Positions 15,150-23,348 of a stretch of 64,000 nt of DNA are shown piece by piece. The translations under genes were made by a program, and so were the position numbers. Within the stretch, counting starts at the first letter, position 1, and each line of letters opens with the position of its first letter. The notes below the pieces were generated by a model. The model was not told where the DNA came from. It made no database searches and worked only from the letters and a program-made list of their open reading frames with translations. Source of the DNA: Pseudomonadota bacterium (GTDB lineage Bacteria > Pseudomonadota > Alphaproteobacteria > Sphingomonadales > Sphingomonadaceae); contig JAEWEY010000004.1 in NCBI GenBank assembly GCA_023389105.1, forward strand, positions 790,226 through 854,225. Direction: 5' to 3'.

Positions 15150-15983
15150 ATGGAAGAGCGGCTTGAGCCCGGATTGCACATCGTCGCGACGCCGATCGGC
15201 AACCTCCGCGACCTCTCGCCGCGCGCTGCAGATACGCTGCGCCGGGCGGACCTGATCCTTGTCGAAGACACACGGGTGACGGCCAAACTGCTCGCCCACA
15301 TTGGCGCCAAGGTACCGATGACGCGTTACGATGATCACAGCAGTGACGCCGAACGCGAAGCAATCCTCGGCCGGCTCGGCGATCAGGCGATCGCGCTGGT
15401 GAGTGACGCGGGGACACCCCTGATTTCCGATCCCGGGTACAAGCTGGTGCGCGCGGCACGGGCAGCAGGGCATGACGTGCACACCGTGCCTGGCCCCTCT
15501 GCCGTGATTGCCGCGCTAACGCTTGCCGCACTACCGACCGATCGTTTCCTGTTCCTCGGCTTTCTCCCCCCGAAGGCGAAAGCGCGCAGCGATGCGCTCG
15601 CGGAGATTGCAGCGGTCCGCGCGTCGCTGGTTCTTTACGAGAGCGGCCCGCGATTAGGCGACACGCTGACCGCACTGGCGGAGCAGCTAGGGAACCGGGA
15701 TGCTGCCGTTGCGCGTGAGATCAGCAAGCTTCACGAGGAGTGCGTCACAGGCACTCTGAAAGAGCTTTCGTCGCGCTATTCGGATCTCGCACCCAAGGGA
15801 GAGATCGTCATTGTCGTCGGGCCGCCGGCGTTGCCCAAGGCAGCGACGGACGAGCAACTTGATGCAGCGCTTCGGGAGGCTTTAGCTCGCCTTTCGCCTT
15901 CCCGGGCGGCCGCCGAAGTCGCGGAGAGATTGTCATTGCCGCGAAAGCGCGCCTACGCCCGCGCGCTTGAGCTTGCGACGTGA
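15150..15983 (+). CDS. rsmI: 16S rRNA (cytidine1402-2'-O)-methyltransferase RsmI
   Basis: RsmI (277 residues from ATG 15150) uses SAM to 2'-O-methylate C1402 of 16S rRNA. The tetrapyrrole-methylase fold shows IVATPIGNLRDLSPRA, VEDTRVTAKLL, ALVSDAGTPLISDPGY and VPGPSAVIAAL in the family order. ATG 15150 puts the conserved core about 9 residues in, as in homologues; a TTG at 15099 would add 17 residues and has no ribosome-binding site. The stop of a 14-codon reading frame (15106-15150) overlaps this ATG as TGATG, so coupling by a leader is possible. yraN follows with a 4-nt overlap. Confidence 0.93.
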   Translation: MEERLEPGLHIVATPIGNLRDLSPRAADTLRRADLILVEDTRVTAKLLAHIGAKVPMTRYDDHSSDAEREAILGRLGDQAIALVSDAGTPLISDPGYKLVRAARAAGHDVHTVPGPSAVIAALTLAALPTDRFLFLGFLPPKAKARSDALAEIAAVRASLVLYESGPRLGDTLTALAEQLGNRDAAVAREISKLHEECVTGTLKELSSRYSDLAPKGEIVIVVGPPALPKAATDEQLDAALREALARLSPSRAAAEVAERLSLPRKRAYARALELAT

Positions 15984-16330
15984 ACCATCAGCAGGCCGAA
16001 AAGCGAGGGCGCAGGGCGGAAACCCTCGCTTGCTGGCATTTGCGTCTGCGCGGATGGCGCATCCTCGCGAGGCGCGTTCGTGCCCGCGGCGGTGAGGTCG
16101 ACATTGTCGCGCGGCGTGGCCGCACGCTCGCCTTTGTCGAAGTGAAGGCGCGCGCAACCGCTGAAGCGGCGGCTTTCTCACTGGATGAATGGCGGCTTCG
16201 CCGCGTTGCCGCGGCCGCCGAGCAACTCACCCCAAGGTTCATGCGCGATGGCGACAACGTGCGCATCGACGCTATCTTCGTGCTTCCGCGGCAGTGGCCG
16301 CGACATCTCGTCAACGTCTGGCAAGGGTGA
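15980..16330 (+). CDS. YraN family (UPF0102) endonuclease-like protein
   Basis: This 116-residue protein belongs to the YraN family, with a Holliday-junction-resolvase or restriction-endonuclease-like fold. Typical blocks are GRRAETLACWHLRLRGW, ARGGEVDIVARRG (the E-V-D residues are nuclease-fold metal ligands) and FVEVKAR. Activity has not been settled for the family. The GTG start overlaps rsmI by 4 nt, and rsmI-yraN-gshB is a widely conserved order. gshB begins 35 nt downstream. Confidence 0.9.
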   Translation: MNHQQAEKRGRRAETLACWHLRLRGWRILARRVRARGGEVDIVARRGRTLAFVEVKARATAEAAAFSLDEWRLRRVAAAAEQLTPRFMRDGDNVRIDAIFVLPRQWPRHLVNVWQG

Positions 16331-16364
16331 CACTCGTCACCGCCACAACTAGAGCGTCCAACCT

Positions 16365-17315
16365 ATGAGCCTTCGCGTCGCCGTACAGATGGACCCGCTT
16401 GAAAGCATCAACATCAGCGGGGATTCGACTTTCGCGCTGATGCTCAGCGCGCAGGCGCGCGGTCACCAGCTTTACCATTACCTTGCCGACGCGCTGACCT
16501 ATGAAGACGGCCGGGTCTATGCCGGCGCGCACGCTGTCAGCGTACAACCAAGCCAAGGCGACCATTTCCAGCTGGGCGAATTCACCATCCTGGATCTTGG
16601 CAGCGACGTCGACGTCGTCTTGATGCGGCAGGATCCGCCGTTCGACCTCGGCTACATCACCGCGACGCATCTACTCGAGCGGATCAGTGATGAGACGCTC
16701 GTCGTCAACGACCCGGCAGGTGTCCGCAACGCTCCCGAAAAAGTCTGGGTGCTCGACTATGCGCGGTTCATGCCGCCGACGATGATCACCCGGTCGCTGG
16801 GCGCCGCGCGTAAGTTCCTCGAGCAGCATGGCGATGCAGTTCTCAAACCCCTGCACGGGAACGCTGGAAAGGCGGTTTTCAAGGTCGGCCGGGACGGCGC
16901 GAACCTGGGCGCCCTGCTCGAACTGTTCAACGCGACCTATCGCGAGCCACACGTCCTCCAGGCGTTTCTTCCGGAAGTTGCCGAGGGAGACAAGCGGATC
17001 GTGCTCGTCGATGGGGAGTTCGCCGGAGCGATCAATCGGCGGCCGGCCGCCGGCGACATCCGCTCAAATCTCGCTGCCGGCGGGACGGCCGAAGCCGCTC
17101 AGTTGACCGAGACCGAACAGGAAATCTGCGATGCTTTGGGCCCCGAACTCAAGCGGCGCGGCCTGCTTTTCGTCGGCATCGACGTAATCGGGGGCCGCTG
17201 GTTGACCGAGATCAACGTCACCTCGCCGACGGGCATTGTGGCTATCGACCGCTTCAACGGCAGCGACACTGCGGGCATGATCTGGGACGCGATCGAGCGA
17301 AAAGTCCGCAACTAG
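16365..17315 (+). CDS. gshB: Glutathione synthase
   Basis: GshB (316 residues) ligates glycine to gamma-glutamylcysteine with ATP in the cytosol. It has the ATP-grasp fold: the N-terminal VAVQMDPLESINISGDSTF, VLMRQDPPFDLGYI, the nucleotide-binding VLKPLHGNAGKAVF and the C-terminal ITEINVTSPTGI-type metal-binding stretch (WLTEINVTSPTG). Length is normal for the proteobacterial enzyme. Glutathione reductase is also in the window at 30910-32250. Confidence 0.97.
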   Translation: MSLRVAVQMDPLESINISGDSTFALMLSAQARGHQLYHYLADALTYEDGRVYAGAHAVSVQPSQGDHFQLGEFTILDLGSDVDVVLMRQDPPFDLGYITATHLLERISDETLVVNDPAGVRNAPEKVWVLDYARFMPPTMITRSLGAARKFLEQHGDAVLKPLHGNAGKAVFKVGRDGANLGALLELFNATYREPHVLQAFLPEVAEGDKRIVLVDGEFAGAINRRPAAGDIRSNLAAGGTAEAAQLTETEQEICDALGPELKRRGLLFVGIDVIGGRWLTEINVTSPTGIVAIDRFNGSDTAGMIWDAIERKVRN

Positions 17316-17471
17316 GTTCATTTTGGTACCACTGACTCTCGTGTCGGGGCAGCAGGCATTTCCGCCAAAATGGTTATCTAGCAGTCGCTTAACCAGCGCC
17401 GCCTAGCCCTGTCCTTGTCGCGGCCGGCGGTCCCCACTACCGGCGCGCCGCGGCAAAATCCGGGTCTCTGC

Positions 17472-18401
17472 TCAAGCGCGCGGGTGGGCGTGGCGATACA
17501 CATCGAGAAGATGCGCCGCGTCCACCGCCGTGTAGATCTGGGTCGACGACAGGCTCGCGTGCCCGAGCAGTTCCTGCAGCGAGCGAAGGTCCGCGCCACG
17601 CGCCAGAAGGTGGGTCGCGAAACTATGCCGCAGCGCGTGCGGGGTCAGCGTGTGAGGCAGACCGAGCCGTCGCCGCGCCGCCGCGACCGACCGCCGGACA
17701 AGGTCCGGGTTCAGCGGGCCGCCCCGCGCCCCGACGAATAAAGGATCTGACCCGCTCAGCGAGTAGGGACATTGGCGAACGTAATCGTCGATCGCCTCCC
17801 GCGCGGCATCGACGATCGGGACCACGCGGGTCTTCGATCGTTTTCCAGTGACGCGCAGCGTAGGACCGATGGGCAGCATGTCAGCCGTCAGCGACATTGC
17901 TTCGGCGACGCGCAGACCCGCGCCGTAAAGCAGCAGCAGGATCGCCAGGTCGCGAGCACCAATCCATGGCTCGCTGGCGGCCTCGGCCGCGTTCTCCGCT
18001 AGATTCACGGCGTCGTCCGGAGCAGCCGGTCGAGGCAGGGTTCGAGCGCGTTTGGGACCGCGCGTTCGTGGCAACTGCCCCGACTTGCCCTCCTGCTCAC
18101 TCGCGTAGCGGAGGAAGGCGCGAACACCCGACAATTCGCGCGCGGCTGAAGCAGCCCCGAGACCATCGCGACGTCGGCCGGCCAGGAAAGCGCGCAAATC
18201 TGCCGCAGTTAAATCTAGCAGGCTGTCGCGCTGGACCGCGTCACCGAGATGTTTGCCCAGGAAATCGATCAGGCGATGCGCCGTCGCTTCATAGGCGCGC
18301 ACGGTATGCGGCGAGCGGCGCCGGTCATGCGCAAGATAGGAAGACCAGCGTGCGACGAGCGCGCTGGCAGGATGGGTCAACTCTGCGGGATGATCAGCCA
18401 C
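17472..18401 (-). CDS. xerC: Tyrosine recombinase XerC
   Basis: This 309-residue site-specific recombinase resolves chromosome dimers at dif together with XerD. The full catalytic set is present: Arg164 (GLRVAEA), Lys187 (GKRSK), His255 and Arg258 (HALRH), His281 (LGHAS) and the nucleophile Tyr290 (TQIYT). The N-terminal SAM-like DNA-binding domain covers about 10-105. The upstream DUF484 gene, whose 3' end overlaps by 25 nt, is the classic partner of xerC, which favours XerC over XerD. The start is GTG. No mobile-element features surround it, so it is a housekeeping recombinase. Confidence 0.93.
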   Translation of the reverse strand: MADHPAELTHPASALVARWSSYLAHDRRRSPHTVRAYEATAHRLIDFLGKHLGDAVQRDSLLDLTAADLRAFLAGRRRDGLGAASAARELSGVRAFLRYASEQEGKSGQLPRTRGPKRARTLPRPAAPDDAVNLAENAAEAASEPWIGARDLAILLLLYGAGLRVAEAMSLTADMLPIGPTLRVTGKRSKTRVVPIVDAAREAIDDYVRQCPYSLSGSDPLFVGARGGPLNPDLVRRSVAAARRRLGLPHTLTPHALRHSFATHLLARGADLRSLQELLGHASLSSTQIYTAVDAAHLLDVYRHAHPRA

Positions 18402-18946
18402 CTGCGGATCATAGCCGCGAGACTGCGTCCAAGGAACATGAGCAATTCAGAGCCGTGGCGCGCATCCAAACTGAGCTCCGCGCGCTGCCCGAGAACAAGC
18501 AATCCGCAAGGTAGTGGAGGCTCGCAGTCGATGCGGATCAATGCCTGAGCGCGGATGAGGTCGCATGCCGGCCCGAACAATGGGTGGCCGCGTTCGACAG
18601 TCCGCATTTCGACGCCACGAACCTGACTGATCGCTTTGTTCAACACCCTGGGATCGACCGGGTGGACACCGCCGCCGTCGGCACGAAAGCCCTGCTCACC
18701 GACGATCAGTGACAGAGCCACGGCGTCGATCCCCAGGATCAATGGCCATTCCTGCGTAACGACGTGGAAAAGCGCCTCGATGCTGTCGGCCTCGATGCCC
18801 GCCAGAACAGCCTCGTGGATGGAAGCGACCGCACCGGAATGACCGCGCGCGAAGGCGATGAGGTCCTGATTGGCCTCCTCCGCCGCGCCGAGCCGCTGAC
18901 GCAGCTGCGCAACCGCGCGCTCTTCGAAATTGATTACCGTGGCCAT
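18377..18946 (-). CDS. DUF484 family protein
   Basis: This 189-residue protein is a DUF484 (GAF-like) member. It opens with a coiled coil (ERAVAQLRQRLGAAEEANQDLIAFARGHS), then has a GAF-like core with DAVALSLIVGE and ends in LDARHGSELLMFLGRSLAAMIRRWL. The biochemical role is unknown. The gene usually lies just upstream of xerC, and here its end overlaps the xerC start by 25 nt, so the two must be co-transcribed. Confidence 0.88.
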   Translation of the reverse strand: MATVINFEERAVAQLRQRLGAAEEANQDLIAFARGHSGAVASIHEAVLAGIEADSIEALFHVVTQEWPLILGIDAVALSLIVGEQGFRADGGGVHPVDPRVLNKAISQVRGVEMRTVERGHPLFGPACDLIRAQALIRIDCEPPLPCGLLVLGQRAELSLDARHGSELLMFLGRSLAAMIRRWLIIPQS

Positions 18947-19020
18947 CGCCAGCGGAGGATACGCCTCGGTTGGTTAATTTCCTACCATCGCCGGCGCGCT
19001 TGGATGACGCGCAAACGAAA

Positions 19021-19047
19021 GCGGCGGCGTCTTTCGACGCCGCCGCC
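19021..19047 (-). terminator. Intrinsic terminator after the Flp pilin gene
   Basis: GCGGCGGCGTC pairs with GACGCCGCCGC around a GAAA-type tetraloop (minus-strand reading). On the minus strand it is followed by TTTCGTTT. It lies 27 nt past the pilin stop. On the plus strand a TTTTT also follows after CCCG, so it may work in both directions. Confidence 0.6.
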
Positions 19048-19073
19048 CCGTTTTTCCCGCTTGGGAGCTAAGC

Positions 19074-19241
19074 TTAGCTCGACGGCAGGTGGTTCGACAC
19101 GTTGTTGAACGTGGTGTTCAGCTTGTTGCCGATGCCCTGCATCGCGCCAATGGCCGCAACGGCGATGAGCGCCGCGATCAGGCCGTATTCAATGGCGGTC
19201 GCGCCCTCTTCGTTCTTAATCAGCTTCAGAAACTTGCTCAT
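19074..19241 (-). CDS. Flp family type IVb pilin
   Basis: This 55-residue protein is an Flp-type pilin. A short basic leader (MSKFLKLIKNEEG) is followed by the prepilin-peptidase site and the signature ATAIEYGLIAALIAVAAIG hydrophobic segment, then a short hydrophilic tail ending in HLPSS. Flp pilins polymerise into Tad adhesion pili after cleavage by a TadV-type peptidase. AGGAG 8 nt upstream of ATG 19241 and a strong terminator at 19021-19047 indicate an abundant single-gene message. TadE and TadG-like genes lie 1.7-3.9 kb away; the ATPase, secretin and platform genes are not in the window. Confidence 0.92.
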   Translation of the reverse strand: MSKFLKLIKNEEGATAIEYGLIAALIAVAAIGAMQGIGNKLNTTFNNVSNHLPSS

Positions 19242-19398
19242 GGTCTTCGCTCCTAGGTTCCAACCAGTGGCGGCGAACCGCCCCCTGACCCTGCATGTCC
19301 TTCGCAGGATTTGTGGACCCTACCCCCCGACCGGTTGAGAAAGTGTTACCCCGGAAGGTTGCGCAGAAGTTAAAATGACAATGGTCAAATGGCTGAGC

Positions 19399-20052
19399 TT
19401 AGACGATTTTCTGACCGGTCTGCTGCCAGTCCTTAAGGAAGCCGGCAATCCCGGAATCCGTCAGCGGATGCTTGAACAGCTGCCAAATGATCTTGGGCGG
19501 TGCGGTCATCACGTCGGCGCCGATCTTGGCGGATTCGACGACGTGCATCGGGTGGCGGACGCTGGCGACCAGGATCTGCGTATCGAAATCGTAATTGTCG
19601 TAGATCAAGCGGATATCGGCGATCAGCGACATGCCATCGAAACCCACGTCGTCGTGCCGTCCGACGAACGGCGAAATGAAGGTTGCGCCAGCCTTTGCCG
19701 CCAGCAGCGCCTGGGCCGCGGAAAAACACAGCGTGACGTTGACCATCGACCCGTCGCCGGTCAGCGCCTTGCACGTCTTTAGACCCGCAGGCGTCAGCGG
19801 CACCTTGATCGCGATATTGTCGCCGAGCTTTCGCAGAACCTCAGCTTCCCGCATCATCCCTTCGTGATCGAGGGCAACGACTTCGGCCGATACCGGACCC
19901 TCGACCACCCCGGCGATTTCCTTCACGACTTCGAGAAAGTTGCGGCCCGACTTGTGGATCAGGCTCGGGTTGGTCGTGACGCCGTCCAGCAGCCCCGTGT
20001 CGGCGAGCTCGCGGATTTCATCGATTTCGGCAGTGTCGGCGAAGAACTTCAT
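19399..20052 (-). CDS. fsa: Fructose-6-phosphate aldolase / small transaldolase
   Basis: This 217-residue class I aldolase belongs to the short transaldolase (TalC/FSA) family, cytosolic and decameric in known members. The Schiff-base lysine is Lys83 in NIAIKVPLT; the N-terminus MKFFADTAEIDEI, GVTTNPSLI and the C-terminal DVMTAPPKIIWQLFKHPLTDSGI are family hallmarks. Sequence alone does not separate fructose-6-phosphate aldolase from transaldolase activity. It stands alone between the pilin gene and enoyl-CoA hydratase. Confidence 0.92.
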   Translation of the reverse strand: MKFFADTAEIDEIRELADTGLLDGVTTNPSLIHKSGRNFLEVVKEIAGVVEGPVSAEVVALDHEGMMREAEVLRKLGDNIAIKVPLTPAGLKTCKALTGDGSMVNVTLCFSAAQALLAAKAGATFISPFVGRHDDVGFDGMSLIADIRLIYDNYDFDTQILVASVRHPMHVVESAKIGADVMTAPPKIIWQLFKHPLTDSGIAGFLKDWQQTGQKIV

Positions 20053-20140
20053 GATGGTTTGCGTGCGCCCCGGCTTTGTTGAATGAACCGACCTTAGCGG
20101 GGGCAGCGGCGCCCGTCATCCGATTCGAAGGGAGTCCGGC

Positions 20141-20896
20141 ATGAGCGAGCACGTCAAAGTCGAGCGGAACGGCAGCGTGCTGGCCATCACCCTTGCGCGC
20201 CCCGAACGCCGCAATGCGATCACGGTCGCAATGTACGCCGCGCTTGCCGATGCGATCGAAGCTGCCGCGTCGGATACCAATATCAGGGTCATCACGATCC
20301 AGGGCGAGGGGCAGGACCTCGCCGCCGGAAATGACCTAGCCGATTTCCTGGCGACCGACATGCGCGGCGAGGAAGAACTGCCGGTCACACGCTTGCTGCG
20401 TATCCTTGCCGGAAACCAGGTCCCCATTGTGGCAGCGGTGCACGGCAATTGCGTTGGCATCGGCACCACCATGCTGCTTCACTGCGACCTGGTCATTGCT
20501 GACGACAGCGCGCGGTTTTCGATGCCCTTCGTCGACCTTGGGCTGGTGCCGGAAGCGGCGAGTTCGCTGCTCTTCCCGGGAATGGCTGGCCGCCGCCGCG
20601 CGGCCCGTTATCTCCTTCTCGCGGAGCCTTTCGGGGCGGCCGAAGCCATGGACATCGGCCTCGTGAGCCACCGAGCCGAGAATGGACAGCTCGCCGATCG
20701 CCTCGACGAGGTCGTTGCCCGGCTACTCGCCAAACCGCCAGAAGCGATGCGTCAAACGCAGCGCCTATTGCGCCTCGGCGGGGTCGACGAAGTACGAGAC
20801 CGGATGCAAACCGAAAGCGCCATGTTCGGCGAGCGGCTTGCGTCGGACGAGGTCAAACAGGCGATCAGCGCATTCTTCGCGAGCCGCCGAAGCTAG
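20141..20896 (+). CDS. Enoyl-CoA hydratase/isomerase family protein
   Basis: This 251-residue crotonase-fold protein probably hydrates or isomerises an enoyl-CoA. Family landmarks are ITLARPERRNAI, the oxyanion-hole region AAGNDLADF, and the second oxyanion region HGNCVGIGTTMLLHCDLVIADDSARF. The glutamate in GLVPEAASS matches one catalytic position. The substrate is unknown. GGGAG about 7 nt before ATG 20141 supports the start. It is convergent with the TadE gene and overlaps it by 4 nt. Confidence 0.88.
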   Translation: MSEHVKVERNGSVLAITLARPERRNAITVAMYAALADAIEAAASDTNIRVITIQGEGQDLAAGNDLADFLATDMRGEEELPVTRLLRILAGNQVPIVAAVHGNCVGIGTTMLLHCDLVIADDSARFSMPFVDLGLVPEAASSLLFPGMAGRRRAARYLLLAEPFGAAEAMDIGLVSHRAENGQLADRLDEVVARLLAKPPEAMRQTQRLLRLGGVDEVRDRMQTESAMFGERLASDEVKQAISAFFASRRS

Positions 20897-21321
20897 GCAG
20901 TGGTGTTTGCGGTCCACACCCGCTTCGATCGGACCATGGTGATATCCGGGCCAGGTACGAAGAGCAGGCTGGTGGCCTGCGTGTAAGTCACTTTGAGATC
21001 GAAAAATTGTGCCTGGCCGACGCTTCCTTGGGCCGGAGGTGAAACCGTGAAGGTTCCCGGGCCCAACCCATAGACGCTGGCTTCAACCTGAGCTTTGACC
21101 TGGTCCGCAGTCGGAATGTCGCACCCTCCAGCCACCTTCGGTGTGCAGATGGTCGCGAAGCGCGCCCCCTGACCAAGCGCCATCTGAATGCCGGACAGCG
21201 CGCGGTACATCGTGGCCAATTGCGCGAAGATCCAGATCATCAGAACCAGGATCGGCAGCACAAACGCCATCTCGACGGCGGCTGCCCCGCTGTCGTTGCG
21301 GATGATCTTCGCCTTGATCAT
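20893..21321 (-). CDS. TadE family pseudopilin-like protein
   Basis: This 142-residue protein has the TadE N-terminus: a short basic stretch, NDSGAAAVEMAFVLPILVLMIWIFAQLATMY (prepilin-like site and one transmembrane helix), then a periplasmic domain with two cysteines (TICTPK and GGCDIP). TadE proteins are minor pseudopilins of Tad pilus assembly. It starts immediately after the second TadE gene with no spacer and ends overlapping the enoyl-CoA hydratase stop by 4 nt. Confidence 0.85.
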   Translation of the reverse strand: MIKAKIIRNDSGAAAVEMAFVLPILVLMIWIFAQLATMYRALSGIQMALGQGARFATICTPKVAGGCDIPTADQVKAQVEASVYGLGPGTFTVSPPAQGSVGQAQFFDLKVTYTQATSLLFVPGPDITMVRSKRVWTANTTA

Positions 21322-21858
21322 TTATTGGGTCCTCATGCCGGCTTTGGCCGCGAGGTGGTACGTCCCGTCAGCAGCGGTGAAGGAGCTGAAATGGACCGGG
21401 AAGATCGGCGTATATTTGTCAGTGACGGCCACCTCAATGTAGCGCCGTTCACGAGGCGACGCAGTCGGACAGGTCAAAGCGTCAAACGCGACCGGGTCCG
21501 TGTTCGTCTGTGTGGAACCGATTGATCCGGACGCATCCGTGCACTCAAGGCGCCACGTTACCGTTACGTTCGACGTGGTGATGGGCGACGTCTTGCAGGT
21601 GCCGTTCGCGTTCATGCCGTTGACCTGGCAGACCACTTCGTTCTTCAAGCTGCCTTCCACCGTGTCATCGTTGGTCGTCTGCATGATGAGCTCGATCGCG
21701 CGCTGCGTGCCCTGCTCGAGCGCGAGCTTCTGCGTGTAGGCATTGCTGATGTCGACGATGCCTATCATCATCAGCGCGAACACAGGCGCCACGAACGCCA
21801 TTTCGACAACGGCAGCGCCACTATCGTTATGACGGATAGCGGAGAGGGCGCGGCGCAT
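21322..21858 (-). CDS. TadE/TadF family pseudopilin-like protein
   Basis: This 178-residue protein also has a TadE-type N-terminus (RHNDSGAAVVEMAFVAPVFALMMIGIVDISNAYTQ) and a larger periplasmic domain with four or more cysteines (EVVCQVNG, GTCKTS, LECTDAS, LTCPTA). ATG 21858 is chosen because it overlaps the tadG stop by one base (TGATG), giving translational coupling. It is the middle gene of the tadG-tadE-tadE set. Confidence 0.85.
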   Translation of the reverse strand: MRRALSAIRHNDSGAAVVEMAFVAPVFALMMIGIVDISNAYTQKLALEQGTQRAIELIMQTTNDDTVEGSLKNEVVCQVNGMNANGTCKTSPITTSNVTVTWRLECTDASGSIGSTQTNTDPVAFDALTCPTASPRERRYIEVAVTDKYTPIFPVHFSSFTAADGTYHLAAKAGMRTQ

Positions 21859-23144
21859 CACGCGACGAGCCTCACCATGCGGACCGCGCTGCTCTTCGGC
21901 ATCCCGGATCCCGAACATTCCGAATCATCCGGGCTGCTGATCTTGATGGTGCTCGTGCCGATGAGCTGGATGTTCTTCGCCACCCACATGGCACACAGGG
22001 ACACCGCGTCCCCGGTACCGTTGACCTGGAGAATGCTCTTCGGAAAATACACAGCGCCCTGGATGACGTTGTTCGAGCCGCCGTTGACCTTGTTGGTGCC
22101 CGCGGTCGCACGACGATCCTGGTAGATCGCGATGCCCTTGAAAGTGCCGGACGTCGGGGCGGTGATGTTGTTCTGCGCCTGAGCGTTTGAGGTCAGCGTG
22201 CCGATCGTGGCGGTATCGGACGTGCTCTTGTTCGTCAGGACGATGGTGCATCCGCTGCAATTGAAATTGCCCTTCAGATCGACGTTCCCACCATTGACGT
22301 AGATCGGCCCCTTGCCCGCAGGCACGTTCAACGTCTTGTTCGGCTTGGTCGAAATGCTTGAAAAGCAGTTCGTGCCTGCGGGCAGGGTCGACCAGTCCGT
22401 GTCCTCGGTGAGCGCGGCAGTCGTGCAGTTCATGGCGCCCGGATCGGGGCTTACGCCCGCGAACGGATCCGGCAGCGGCGGCGAGTAAGGAATGTAGTTC
22501 TTCACGATCCAGTTTTTGGATTGCGAAATCCCACCGACTGCCGCCACGGCTTTCGCCGTGATCAGTGAGCTGCCGCCGGCACTTGCCGAGTTCGCCGAAG
22601 GCGAGTTCGAATAGAGAATGCAAGTCGGCGCGGTCACCGTCGTGTTACCAATATTGGTAATGCCCTGCGCCGTGGCGCTGGTCTCGAGCGCCTGCATACA
22701 GGCGGAGCCGCCAGCCGAAACGCTCGCCGCGCGCGAAGTCGCGTAGATGATCGGCGGAGTCGACATGAACAGCGAGCTGAAGGGAAGCGGTTCCTGCACC
22801 GCAAGCGTCACACCGACCTGGTTGGTCAGCAACGCAGTGTCAGCGGGATAGGTCGTCGTCGGATAACCGCTCTTCAGCGACATCCAGGTATGATTGTTGA
22901 TTTCAACGTCATGCTGAACTGTCGCAAGCGTGGTCGTCGTGGCGCCGCTGTTGGATGAGCGGTCGTAGACACCGGCAAGTGCTGCCGAGTCCGCCGCGCG
23001 CTGCAACTGGCGCTTCCAAAGCGTCCACTGAATTGTGTCGGTCGCGAGGCCCGCAGCGCCTACAACAAGCGGCATTGCGGCGCACGCGATTGCGAGCGCA
23101 TTGCCCCGGCGATCCTTGATTAGTTTCCTGATCATTGAAGTCAT
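21858..23144 (-). CDS. TadG-like pilus assembly protein
   Basis: This 428-residue protein has an N-terminal Tad-like domain (KDRRGNALAIACAAMPLVVGAAGLATDTIQWTLWKRQLQRAADSAALAG, one transmembrane helix), typical of TadG. A long Thr/Ser/Asn-rich exported part follows, with repeated short beta-strand-like segments and several cysteines (NFNCSGCTIVL). The von Willebrand factor A domain of long TadG proteins is not obvious. ATG or nearby ATG codons at 23144 and 23135 are both possible. It leads the tadG-tadE-tadE operon and is divergent from the TelA gene. Confidence 0.82.
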   Translation of the reverse strand: MTSMIRKLIKDRRGNALAIACAAMPLVVGAAGLATDTIQWTLWKRQLQRAADSAALAGVYDRSSNSGATTTTLATVQHDVEINNHTWMSLKSGYPTTTYPADTALLTNQVGVTLAVQEPLPFSSLFMSTPPIIYATSRAASVSAGGSACMQALETSATAQGITNIGNTTVTAPTCILYSNSPSANSASAGGSSLITAKAVAAVGGISQSKNWIVKNYIPYSPPLPDPFAGVSPDPGAMNCTTAALTEDTDWSTLPAGTNCFSSISTKPNKTLNVPAGKGPIYVNGGNVDLKGNFNCSGCTIVLTNKSTSDTATIGTLTSNAQAQNNITAPTSGTFKGIAIYQDRRATAGTNKVNGGSNNVIQGAVYFPKSILQVNGTGDAVSLCAMWVAKNIQLIGTSTIKISSPDDSECSGSGMPKSSAVRMVRLVA

Positions 23145-23252
23145 TGCCAGCCCCGGCTTGCTTAAGCTTTGGTGGAGCCTCTAGCCCGCACAGGGTAAGC
23201 GATGCGTTCAAAGGCATGGTTAACGCCAGTCAAGGATTGGCCATGTCTCTTC

Positions 23253-23282
23253 TTGAAACGGTGGGTGACCTACACCTATAAT
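23253..23282 (+). promoter_or_regulatory. Sigma-70-type promoter of the TelA-XpaC operon
   Basis: TTGAAA (23253-23258) and a perfect TATAAT (23277-23282) are separated by 18 nt. The start codon of the TelA gene is 67 nt downstream of the -10 box. This is the best canonical promoter I saw in the window. Confidence 0.65.
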
Positions 23283-23348
23283 ACAGCAAATTGCTGAGCG
23301 TTGACCGTTCTGCCCGGTCGCCGCAGAAGAGGCTTGAAAGGAATTTCA

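Noticed and set aside
17319..17372. Inverted repeat CATTTTGG/CCAAAATG between gshB and xerC
   Set aside because: The 38-nt loop makes it a weak structure and it has no T-run; I found no other support that it is a terminator or an attachment site, though xerC is nearby.
17472..18401. xerC as a phage or island integrase
   Set aside because: It has DUF484 as partner, host-like base composition and no tRNA, direct repeats or phage genes nearby; it is the housekeeping recombinase.
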